Positions 1 through 4,816 are shown, numbered from the stretch's first letter. The stretch: 5,298 nt of DNA from Streptomyces sp. (GCA_003519485.1 DOWQ01000083.1:1-5298), one strand, 5' to 3'. Notes: a model not told the origin generated them from the sequence alone. Numbers and translations: made by a program.

Positions 1-460
1 TCACTGGACTTGAAATCTTCCGCTTCGCCCAGTGGAGCCGAGAGCGGGTGTGGGCCAGGCTGCACCGGGTGCTCCTCGACGAACTCGGGGCTCGGGACGA
101 GCTGGACTGGTCGCGATGCGCCATCGACTCCGTCAGCGTCCGGGCGGCAAAAGGGGGCCGCTCACCGGACCGAATCCGACCGACCGCGGCAAGCCGAGAT
201 CGAAAATCCACCTGATCACCGACCGCAACGGACTGCCCCTGTCGCTGGGCATCTCCGGCGCTAACACGCACGACAGCCTCGGCCTGCAGCCGCTCGTGCG
301 CGGGATCCCGCCCATCCGTTCCCGCCGCGGACCGCGCCGCCGGCGCCCGGCCAAGCTCCACGCAGACAAGGGCTACGACTACGACCACCTGCGGAAATGG
401 CTTCACGAGCGTCGCATCCGCCACCGCATCGCCCGCAAAGGCATCGAGTCCTCCTCCGGA
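1..460 (+). pseudogene. IS5-type DDE transposase, truncated remnant
   Basis: Transposase of an IS5-family insertion sequence, cut off at both ends. The frame starting at base 3 reads TGLEIFRFAQWSRERVWARL and on to AIDSVSVRAAKGG, carrying the first catalytic Asp (bases 126-128). Homology then continues one frame back: PLTGPNPTDRGK, SKIHLITDRNGLPLSLGISG, and HADKGYDYDHL with the second catalytic Asp (365-367), ending at RHRIARKGIESSS near 458. Family members normally continue with an RxRWVVERT-like block that supplies the catalytic Glu. Here the frame runs into unrelated residues, so that Glu is missing and the copy should be inactive. The N-terminus lies left of the window. The -1 frame change coincides with an A4G5 run (149-157). 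It could be the programmed frameshift known in part of the IS5 family, or a mutation. Family recognition is from memory of conserved blocks; confidence in a transposase remnant is high. Confidence 0.88.
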
Positions 461-461
461 A

Positions 462-512
462 AGGGCCGCGCCGACCGCGGCGATAACCGCAGGCGGGCGT
501 CGGCGCGGCCCT
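462..512. repeat. 14-bp perfect inverted repeat at the IS/RelA-gene junction
   Basis: AGGGCCGCGCCGAC (462-475) and GTCGGCGCGGCCCT (499-512) are exact reverse complements separated by 23 nt. A smaller GCGG/CCGC pair (477-480/487-490) sits inside the loop. The element starts within a few bases of where transposase homology stops and ends 14 bp before the RelA/SpoT start codon. It could be a transcription terminator or attenuator, an operator for the downstream gene, or a recombination scar. The symmetry is directly seen; the role is unknown. Confidence 0.7.
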
Positions 513-513
513 G

Positions 514-527
514 TACGGTCGCGACCA
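514..527 (+). promoter_or_regulatory. possible -10 box for a leaderless transcript
   Basis: TACGGT (514-519) fits the TANNNT pattern of actinomycete -10 boxes and lies 7 nt before the ATG at 527. No purine-rich ribosome site precedes that ATG. The spacing is what a leaderless mRNA starting at the A of the ATG would need. No convincing -35 box is visible, and the right arm of the inverted repeat ends just two bases upstream, so a protein bound there could control it. Weak evidence. Confidence 0.3.
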
Positions 528-1612
528 TGAAGAAGTGGGTGGTCCCTGAGAACTCGAACAAGCGCGTCCAACGCGCGAGCCGGACGATCGGTAAGGGGAC
601 GGGCACGCCCGAGGAGATCCGGGAGGCGCGGGACGTCCTGAGCAACTACCGTCTCGCCCACGCATTTCCTCTGAACGCGGTGACCGTGACCGTGCGGCAG
701 CGAGCGCTCGACGTGAACCCGAACGCCGTCGTGGCCGAGCGCCGGAAGCGCCTGCCCACGATCCTGGACAAGCTGAAGCGCCACCCCACGATGAGCGTGA
801 CCACCATGCAGGACTTGGGGGGCTGCCGGGTGGTCTTCGGCACCGTCGCCGAGGTGGACGAGTTGGTCAGCGTCCTGGTGGACTTGCCACGGAGCAAGAA
901 CCGCGTCAAGAAGGTCTACGACTACCTACGTGATGACCCGGGGCCACGTGATTCTGGCTACCGGGGTGTTCACCTGGTGTACGAGTACGGAGCCTCGAAA
1001 AAGGAATACCACGGCCTGCGGATCGAGCTGCAGGTGCGCACGCTGCTCCAGCACGCCTGGGCGACCGCCGTCGAGACCATGGATTTGTTCTCGGGCAGCG
1101 AGCTGAAGTACGGGAAGGGCGACGCGGACGTGCTCAGGTTCTTCGCCCTGGTCGGCTCGCTCATGGCGCACGAGGAAGGCACCACCCCGGTACCCGGCGC
1201 CGAGGGGACGCGGGAGGAGTTGGCGGCCGAGTTGGCGCGCCTGGAGGCGAACGTCGGCGTTCTGGAGCGGCTAAGGGGCTACGCGGCGATCGTGGGCGAG
1301 CACGCCAAGACGGACCGCCGGAACACCCTGACCCTCGAGCTCTGGCGGACCGAGGGACGGCTCACAGTGACGGTACACGAGACGCTGGCCGCCGCAGAGG
1401 ACCGGATCACCGAGTTGGAGGCATTGGACGACGAGAACCTGGACGCGGTGCTCATCAACATCGCCCGGATCAGCCAGCTGCGCGACGCGTACCCGAACTA
1501 CTTCGCAGACACCGGCCGTTTCACCGAGTTCGTCGTGGCGTGCCTAAGCGCGCAACACAGCCACGCAACCTTCCAGGCACGCACTCAAGATTCGCTGTCA
1601 CATAACATCTGA
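527..1612 (+). CDS. RelA/SpoT-domain nucleotide pyrophosphokinase-like protein
   Basis: This 361-aa cytosolic protein carries a RelA/SpoT synthetase-type domain at about residues 45-185. Visible motifs are the basic RKRLPTILDKLKRHPTM segment (72-89), MQDLGGCRVVF (94-104) with the Asp expected to bind Mg2+ (D96), SGYRGVHLVYEY (143-154), and IELQVRTLLQHAWATAVE (166-183) with the catalytic Glu (E167) and R171. So the transferase site appears intact. No HD hydrolase, TGS or ACT domain is present, unlike long RelA/Rel. The C-terminal half (225-310) is Leu/Ala/Glu-rich helix. Such stand-alone members transfer pyrophosphate from ATP either to guanosine/adenosine nucleotides or, in toxSAS toxins, to the tRNA 3' end; which applies here cannot be read from sequence. 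ATG 527 is chosen because MKKWVVPE resembles the family start; the frame stays open upstream into transposase. No SD is seen. The last ~18 residues (HSHATFQARTQDSLSHNI) look low-constraint and may be an extension. Confidence 0.88.
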   Translation: MKKWVVPENSNKRVQRASRTIGKGTGTPEEIREARDVLSNYRLAHAFPLNAVTVTVRQRALDVNPNAVVAERRKRLPTILDKLKRHPTMSVTTMQDLGGCRVVFGTVAEVDELVSVLVDLPRSKNRVKKVYDYLRDDPGPRDSGYRGVHLVYEYGASKKEYHGLRIELQVRTLLQHAWATAVETMDLFSGSELKYGKGDADVLRFFALVGSLMAHEEGTTPVPGAEGTREELAAELARLEANVGVLERLRGYAAIVGEHAKTDRRNTLTLELWRTEGRLTVTVHETLAAAEDRITELEALDDENLDAVLINIARISQLRDAYPNYFADTGRFTEFVVACLSAQHSHATFQARTQDSLSHNI

Positions 1613-1650
1613 GCTGCCGAGATACGAGGTCAGGGGACTAGTGGGCTTCC

Positions 1651-1680
1651 GGGGGCTAGGTGGCACCACAGTTCGCCCCC
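1651..1680. terminator. candidate GC hairpin downstream of the RelA/SpoT gene
   Basis: GGGGGC (1651-1656) pairs with GCCCCC (1675-1680) across an 18-nt loop, 39 bp after the RelA/SpoT stop codon. There is no T-tract, which is common for actinomycete terminators. It is a weak candidate on its own; the adjacent long palindrome may do the work instead. Confidence 0.35.
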
Positions 1681-1681
1681 C

Positions 1682-1832
1682 ACTCCCATCCCGTCTGCCG
1701 TCGACCCACACGCATGTGGAGCGGCCGCGGTGCCGGGCGTCAAGGTGGAGCGCGCCACTGTACGAACGACCTTGACGCCCGGTGCCGTTGCCGCTCGGCT
1801 TGTCCTGGGTCGACGGCAGACGGGATGGGAGT
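1682..1832. repeat. nested palindrome: 27-bp perfect arms around a 14-bp stem
   Basis: The outer arms 1682-1708 and 1806-1832 are exact reverse complements over 27 bp (left arm begins ACTCCCATCCCGTCTGCC) and are 97 bp apart. Inside, CCGGGCGTCAAGGT (1733-1746) and ACCTTGACGCCCGG (1769-1782) form a second perfect 14-bp stem; G-U pairing would lengthen it in RNA. The four arms make a 151-bp cruciform or RNA fold. A bidirectional terminator between the two convergent genes is one explanation. A short non-autonomous mobile element with terminal inverted repeats is another, but no clear target-site duplication is seen. The symmetry is certain and the function is inferred. Confidence 0.85.
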
Positions 1833-2007
1833 TCCCCGCCCCCAGCCACACACCGCCGGCACCCGCGCGTGGCGCCCCGCCATCCCGGAGCCTGAGCGCC
1901 CCCGCCGGAGGCTCTTCGGTGAGAGAGGAACCCGGCGGCCGTCGGTCTCGACTCATGCCCTTCGGGCCTATCCCACTCGCAGGGGCGGGCGTCGGCGCAG
2001 CGGGGGC

Positions 2008-2072
2008 GGAGCGGGCCGGAGGCAGGAGCGGCGCCCCAGCGGAGCCGGGAAGCCCGCCCGGCGGAGCGGAGC
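2008..2072. repeat. G-rich tract with five GGAGC pentamers
   Basis: GGAGC occurs at 2008-2012, 2025-2029, 2041-2045, 2063-2067 and 2068-2072, inside a strand-biased G-rich stretch running from about 1981 to 2081. The spacing is irregular (17, 16, 22 and 5 bp), so it is not a clean iteron set. It could be part of an interspersed non-coding repeat or simply a compositionally biased spacer downstream of the minus-strand operon. Confidence 0.35.
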
Positions 2073-2105
2073 GCAGCCGGGTGCTTGAACCCGTAAAGAA
2101 GGTTG

Positions 2106-2495
2106 TTACTCAGTAGCCGTGCGGTGCTGTTGAGGCTCCGGGAAAAGCTCGGCACATGCTGGGAGCGCGCTGCCTTGGCGATGGGCCAGCGTGAGGAAGT
2201 GAACTGGCCTCGCGGTCCATGTCAGTGCTGTGGTGCCCTGCTTCAGCGTGAGTGTGCACGTCCGGCCATGGCTGAGGTCGGTGACCGCCTGGGCGTGGTC
2301 GTGGAGGAGCCATTGCCATGCCTGTTCGGCAGTCTCGTCTTCGAGTGCTGAGGCGATGGTGCGGAGTGATACGCGGATCCAGCGCACGGCCTGCTGCGGG
2401 CTGTAGGCGACGAACGATGCCGCGAACGTCGGCTCGGCGGTGTGGTGTTGAGCGGTGCATTCGCACCAGTAGCCGGGGATGCTGAGGCTGGTCAT
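2106..2495 (-). CDS. small protein of unknown function, paralogue of the gene before it
   Basis: A 129-aa protein, family not recognised. It is colinear with the 104-aa product of the upstream gene: GYWCECTA (8-15), AVRWIR (36-41), IASAL (47-51), a Trp (W62), HD (65-66), HG (76-77), then TLT, TT and TARP (81-97) all occur in the same order. Identity by eye is about a quarter to a third over ~90 residues, so the two arose by an old tandem duplication. It differs by a ~30-residue C-terminal tail after TARP ending PQQHRTATE. No signal peptide or membrane segment is seen. Its ATG (2495-2493) overlaps the upstream stop as ATGA, a 4-nt overlap indicating translational coupling. It is the last gene of the operon. 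Coding status is supported by the coupling and the paralogy rather than by known homologues. Confidence 0.75.
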   Translation of the reverse strand: MTSLSIPGYWCECTAQHHTAEPTFAASFVAYSPQQAVRWIRVSLRTIASALEDETAEQAWQWLLHDHAQAVTDLSHGRTCTLTLKQGTTALTWTARPVHFLTLAHRQGSALPACAELFPEPQQHRTATE

Positions 2496-2806
2496 CGTGT
2501 CGGCTGCGCTGTGAGTAGGTAGCGGGTCGTGTCCTCGTATGCGGTGACTGTGTAGGGCTCGCCGTGGACCAGGTGGTGTAAGACGCGTTCGTGTTCGTAC
2601 TCGTCGTGGATCCAGGCACGGACCGGTCGGGCCGCTGGTGAGTCGAGTTGGTCTGCGATGTCCTGGGCTCGGGAGCGGAGCCAGCGCAAGGCGAGCCTCG
2701 GTGTGGGGGCCGGCCGGGAGCCGAGAGGGAAGGCCGCGCCGGTCGTGGTGTAGGCGGTGGCCTCGCACCAGTACGTGACGGTAGGGCGTGTGCCGGTGGT
2801 CAGCAT
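2492..2806 (-). CDS. small protein of unknown function, first of a tandem paralogue pair
   Basis: A 104-aa protein, family not recognised. It starts MLTTGTRPTVTYWCEATAYT and contains ALRWLR (39-44), IADQL (50-54), AWIHDEYEHE (64-73), HG (81-82) and TTRYLLTAQP (93-102). The shared core with the downstream paralogue is YWCE-x-TA, A-x-RW-x-R, IA-x-x-L, HD, HG, T-x-T, TT, TA-x-P. The conserved Trp and Cys near the N-terminus suggest a small compact fold, not a secreted or membrane protein. The ATG (2806-2804) lies inside the end of the ATPase gene as ATGCTGA, a 7-nt overlap, so translation is probably coupled to it. A longer in-frame upstream extension is antisense or out-of-frame reading of the ATPase gene and is rejected. 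The fixed position behind an RsbW-like ATPase suggests a partner or co-regulated factor; that is inference. Confidence 0.78.
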   Translation of the reverse strand: MLTTGTRPTVTYWCEATAYTTTGAAFPLGSRPAPTPRLALRWLRSRAQDIADQLDSPAARPVRAWIHDEYEHERVLHHLVHGEPYTVTAYEDTTRYLLTAQPTR

Positions 2807-3264
2807 GTGGCTGCTCCCGGCCTCGGGATTGTGCCGATGTCCGCTCCTGCGGGCGCCGAATCGAGGTGGAGTTCCGCGGTGACGGTGTGGCCGTGGCGGT
2901 CGTCCCCTCGTACGTGGACCCGGTAGGCCAGAGCTGCCACGAGTTCGAGGCCTCGGCCGTGGGTGTCGTCCTCGTCGGGCTTCTCGACATGCGGTGTCGT
3001 GCGAGAGCCCCCGATATCGGTGACGGCGATGACGATCGCGCTCGCCGAGCGGATCAACGTGAAGTGGAACGAGCCGGAGTCGCTGCCGCTCGCGCTGTGC
3101 CGGAGGGCGTTCGAGCCCAGTTCGGTCACGATCAAGGCCGCGTCGTCCGCCCATGGCGTCTCGCTGAGGATGTCGCGTGTCCAGCGGCGGGCCCGGCCTA
3201 CTTCCTGCGGGAGACCCGGACAGGTCAGTTCCCAGATCCGCACCATACTCGTATACTCGTCCAT
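2800..3264 (-). CDS. RsbW/SpoIIAB-like ATP-binding protein (anti-sigma-factor-type)
   Basis: A 154-aa cytosolic protein of the GHKL (HATPase_c) fold without any sensor or dimerisation domain, as in the many Streptomyces anti-sigma-factor-like kinases. The N box is VTELGSNALRHS (46-57) with E48 and N52. The G1 box is DIGG (83-86). The G2 box is THGRGLELV (101-109). A final strand HGHTVTAELHL (124-134) completes the fold. Relatives bind ATP and phosphorylate or sequester partner proteins (anti-anti-sigma or sigma factors); no such partner is encoded nearby. ATG at 3264 has a good ribosome site (AAGGA at 3275-3271, 6-nt spacing). An internal ATG at codon 7 is possible but less well placed. It heads an operon with two overlapping small genes. 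Operator-like sequence (3245-3266) covers its first codons, suggesting control by the GntR regulator. Confidence 0.88.
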   Translation of the reverse strand: MDEYTSMVRIWELTCPGLPQEVGRARRWTRDILSETPWADDAALIVTELGSNALRHSASGSDSGSFHFTLIRSASAIVIAVTDIGGSRTTPHVEKPDEDDTHGRGLELVAALAYRVHVRGDDRHGHTVTAELHLDSAPAGADIGTIPRPGAATC

Positions 3265-3266
3265 AC
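3245..3266. promoter_or_regulatory. candidate GntR operator over the ATPase start codon
   Basis: ATACTCGT is tandemly repeated (3245-3252 and 3253-3260) and is followed by CCATAC. The 12-mer ACTCGTCCATAC (3255-3266) is identical to 4661-4672, upstream of the transfer genes, and ATACTCGTATA (3245-3255) is identical to 4681-4691. The site spans the ATPase start codon and its first six or so codons, so a bound repressor could block transcript elongation or start-site access. Part of the match is coding sequence, so the constraint is double. Binding is inferred. Confidence 0.5.
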
Positions 3267-3305
3267 AAGTTCCTTCATGCTGGTGGCCGCTATGAGTGGT
3301 GGGTT

Positions 3306-3319
3306 CGAGCTAGACGAGT
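3306..3319. promoter_or_regulatory. candidate GntR operator at the end of the Nudix gene
   Basis: CGAGCTAGACGAGT shares TAGACGAGT exactly with the strongest site at 4683-4698. It overlaps the Nudix stop codon (complement of 3310-3312) and lies ~45 bp upstream of the ATPase start, where a promoter for the minus-strand operon could be. The left half is degenerate. Weak on its own; credible as one of a set. Confidence 0.35.
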
Positions 3320-3744
3320 TTCACGCCGTCGTGCGCGCGTACGGCCGGCGGCGAAGCTGCGTCGAGTGCGTCCAGGACGCGGATTGCGTAGGCCTCGTCG
3401 GCGAGATCGGAGACCTCGTCACGGGTCGCCCAGCGCACTGCGTAGGTCTCATCGCCAGTGGTGGGGGTACCGTCGACTGCTTCGCAACGGAAGACGAGCG
3501 AGACGATCAGGCCGGTCATGTTCTTGTAGACGCCGGTCATGATCGCCGGGAGCGCGATCTTCATCCCCGTCTCTTCGAGGATTTCTCGCTGAAGGGCTTC
3601 CGGTACGGTCTCGCCCGGTTCAAGGACACCGCCCGGCGGCTCCCACTGGCCGTTGTCGCGCCGCTGAATCAGCAGCGCACGGCCGTGGTCGTCGACGATG
3701 ACCCCGGCGACGCTCACGGAGTGGGGGCGCTCAGCAGTACTCAA
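3310..3744 (-). CDS. Nudix hydrolase, Pif-like position in AICE
   Basis: A 144-aa Nudix hydrolase. The full signature G-x5-E-x7-RE-U-x-EE-x-G-U is present at residues 39-61 (G39, E45, R53, E54, E57, E58, G60), so the metal-binding hydrolase site is intact. SVSVAGVIVDDHGRALLIQR (9-28) is the first strand of the fold and GVYKNMTGLIVSLVFRC (71-87) follows the box. Nudix enzymes cleave nucleoside diphosphates linked to another moiety; the substrate is unknown. In pSAM2, the Nudix-motif protein Pif provides transfer immunity, and this gene holds the matching place beside the GntR gene, so a similar role is plausible but unproven. TTG 3744 is chosen because GAGG (3752-3749) lies 4 nt upstream. The frame stays open far upstream but antisense to the GntR gene. 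GTG at 3717 lacks a ribosome site. It is divergent from the GntR gene. Confidence 0.85.
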   Translation of the reverse strand: MSTAERPHSVSVAGVIVDDHGRALLIQRRDNGQWEPPGGVLEPGETVPEALQREILEETGMKIALPAIMTGVYKNMTGLIVSLVFRCEAVDGTPTTGDETYAVRWATRDEVSDLADEAYAIRVLDALDAASPPAVRAHDGVKLV

Positions 3745-3828
3745 CGTTCCTCGGTCCCCTCGGCTGACTAGGCTTCCCACCGTAGCAACACAACTCAGCT
3801 TCACGTCTAGATATCCAAAGGAGTACAC
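3745..3828. promoter_or_regulatory. divergent promoter region between Nudix and GntR genes
   Basis: This 84-bp gap must carry the start signals of both divergent genes. On the minus strand TACGGT (3784-3779) fits a -10 box, with a GAC-containing hexamer about 17 nt upstream (3807-3802). On the plus strand TAGGCT (3769-3774) fits TANNNT. The candidate operator at 3805-3812 overlaps the minus-strand -35 position and the GntR leader. Promoter boxes are weak pattern matches. Confidence 0.35.
3805..3812. promoter_or_regulatory. candidate autoregulatory GntR operator
   Basis: GTCTAGAT differs by one base from the GTNTANAC core favoured by HutC-subfamily GntR regulators, and from the perfect GTCTAGAC at 4765-4772. 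It lies 16 bp before the GntR start codon and just upstream of its ribosome site (AAAGGAG, 3817-3823). Bound protein there would repress its own gene and could also affect the divergent Nudix gene. Confidence 0.45.
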
Positions 3829-4617
3829 ATGGCGCCTCTCTCCTCCGGCGTTCTCGGAGCGCTGGACCCCACCAGTGATCGCGCGGTGTTCCGGCAAATC
3901 GCTGATCAACTGCGCGAAGCCATCGACAAGGGGCGCTTTACGGAGGGGGCCAAGCTGCCGTCCGAGTCCGAGTTGGTCGAACACTTCACGGTTTCCCGGA
4001 TGACTGTCCGCAATGCACTCGGGATTCTCCAGAGTGAGGGCCTGGTGTCCTCCGAGCACGGCAAGGGCGTGTACGTCCGCCCCCGTCCGCCGGTGCGGCG
4101 TCTGGCCTCCGACCGCTTCGCCCGCCGTCACCGGGATCAGGGGAAGTCCGCATTCACCGTGGAGGCGGAAGCCGCGGGGAGTCGTCCGGAGGTCGACAGC
4201 CTGGAAGTCCGGGAGGAGCGTCCGACGCCCGACATCTCCGCCAGGCTCGGCCAGCCGCGCAAGGTTCTCGCCCGTCGGCGGCGCTATCTTCTCGACGGCC
4301 GCCCGGTCGAGTTCGCCGTCTCCTACCTGCCGCTCGACCTTGCTCGGAACACCCCCATCGCCGAGCCCAACCCCGGCCCCGGGGGCATCTACGCCCGGCT
4401 GGAGGAGCTGGGGCACCGCCTGGACCGCTTCGAAGAAGAGGTACGCGCCCGGATGCCCTCGCCGGACGAGGTGAAGTTCCTCCGCCTGGCCTCGGGCGTC
4501 CCGGTCATCCACCTGATCCGCACCGCCTACGACACCGAGGGTCGCGCCGTGGAGGTCTGCGACACCGTCATGGCCGCTGACGCCTACGTCCTCGCCTATC
4601 AACTCCCGGCTACCTGA
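3829..4617 (+). CDS. GntR-family repressor, HutC subfamily (KorSA-like)
   Basis: A 262-aa DNA-binding regulator. An N-terminal winged helix occupies ~18-84: VFRQIADQLREAI, then KLPSESELVEHFTVSRMTVR (42-61) as the helix-turn-helix, and GLVSSEHGKGVYV (71-83) as the wing. A UTRA effector domain follows (~105-255) with RRRYLLDGRPVEFAVSYLPL (150-169) and IHLIRTAYDTEGRAVEVCDT (227-246), typical of the HutC subfamily. The length is normal. The start ATG has a strong AAAGGAG site 5 nt upstream. In pSAM2 the GntR protein KorSA represses the activator of replication and transfer, and related AICE carry a GntR gene just before the small conserved gene and translocase, as here. It probably represses its own promoter, the downstream transfer genes and perhaps the minus-strand ATPase operon through GTNTANAC-type sites. 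The ligand is unknown. A 199-bp gap to the next gene carries three operator candidates. Confidence 0.92.
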   Translation: MAPLSSGVLGALDPTSDRAVFRQIADQLREAIDKGRFTEGAKLPSESELVEHFTVSRMTVRNALGILQSEGLVSSEHGKGVYVRPRPPVRRLASDRFARRHRDQGKSAFTVEAEAAGSRPEVDSLEVREERPTPDISARLGQPRKVLARRRRYLLDGRPVEFAVSYLPLDLARNTPIAEPNPGPGGIYARLEELGHRLDRFEEEVRARMPSPDEVKFLRLASGVPVIHLIRTAYDTEGRAVEVCDTVMAADAYVLAYQLPAT

Positions 4618-4660
4618 GGCCGGCCGGGGTTTTCTCCATGCGGTTGGGCCGCCTTCTCCA

Positions 4661-4698
4661 ACTCGTCCATACCGAGAGGCATACTCGTATAGACGAGT
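4661..4698. promoter_or_regulatory. tandem candidate GntR operators upstream of transfer genes
   Basis: Site one, ACTCGTCCATACCGAG (4661-4676), has CTCG/CGAG dyads. Site two, ACTCGTATAGACGAGT (4683-4698), is a 16-bp palindrome with one mismatched pair around a GTATAGAC core that fits GTNTANAC exactly. Their centres are about 21.5 bp apart, close to two helical turns, so two dimers could bind the same face of the DNA. They lie ~120-155 bp upstream of the 116-aa gene and ~45-80 bp after the GntR stop. Confidence 0.6.
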
Positions 4699-4761
4699 GG
4701 GCAAGCTGTGTGGCAGGGTGATCCACGTAGCCACCGAACCGGCCGGACCGGATCGATCCAT

Positions 4762-4777
4762 CTTGTCTAGACGACTA
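4762..4777. promoter_or_regulatory. candidate GntR operator proximal to the transfer operon start
   Basis: The perfect 8-bp palindrome GTCTAGAC (4765-4772) has the HutC/DasR-type core GTNTANAC and is flanked by CTT on the left and GACT on the right, resembling the 4683-4698 site. It lies about 45 bp upstream of the TTG start at 4817, where it would overlap a promoter. TTGTCT (4763-4768) could be part of a -35 box, but no clean -10 follows. Confidence 0.55.
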
Positions 4778-4799
4778 GATGTTGGCTGGATCTGCGACT

Positions 4800-4806
4800 G
4801 AAGGAG
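4800..4806 (+). promoter_or_regulatory. ribosome binding site deciding a TTG start
   Basis: GAAGGAG is a near-consensus Shine-Dalgarno sequence 10 nt before the TTG at 4817. No ATG or GTG is available between them in that frame, so it supports TTG as the start codon of the 116-aa gene. The spacing is slightly long. Confidence 0.65.
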
Positions 4807-4816
4807 AAGAGAGACC

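Larger units (their letters stand above)
1613..2105. other. 493-bp non-coding stretch between convergent genes
   Basis: No convincing gene was found on either strand. The open frames that cross it read through perfect palindromes and have Arg/Gly/Pro-rich, low-information translations. It separates the RelA/SpoT gene (+) from the end of the minus-strand operon (TAA at 2106-2108), so terminators are expected. It contains a GC hairpin (1651-1680), a long nested palindrome (1682-1832), minor stems (1888-1893/1909-1914 and 2078-2082/2089-2093) and a G-rich tract with five GGAGC units (2008-2072). It may also hold an element boundary, but no tRNA-like attachment sequence is recognisable. Confidence 0.7.

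Noticed and set aside
2078..2093. tRNA T-arm-like hairpin (CGGGT, GCTTGA, ACCCG) as a possible attachment-site fragment
   Set aside because: On the complementary strand it shows GGTTCAAG but the stem register does not give a 5-bp T stem with a 7-nt loop, and no acceptor stem or CCA end follows.
1660..2116. Two plus-strand open frames (142 and 128 codons) in the same stretch
   Set aside because: They start in or before the palindrome, have no good ribosome site, and have low-complexity Arg/Pro/Gly composition.
1598..2155. Long open frame on the minus strand (185 codons) across the non-coding stretch
   Set aside because: It reads through both arms of the nested palindrome, overlaps the end of the well-supported operon, and its translation is Arg/Gly/Ser-rich with no recognisable fold. 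High GC content alone keeps such frames open.
2599..2604. Further ACTCGT/ACGAGT hexamers, for example here and near 981
   Set aside because: They lie inside codons for Asp/Tyr-Glu-Tyr and have no palindromic partner, so the hexamer alone is not evidence for an operator.
2788..3771. 327-codon plus-strand open frame opposite the ATPase and Nudix genes
   Set aside because: It is antisense to two genes with clear family motifs (GHKL N/G1/G2 boxes and a full Nudix box), so it is a shadow frame.
4618..4637. GGCCGGCC followed by GGGGTTTT as a terminator of the GntR gene
   Set aside because: The palindrome has no loop and no longer stem could be built around it; it is not enough for a terminator call.
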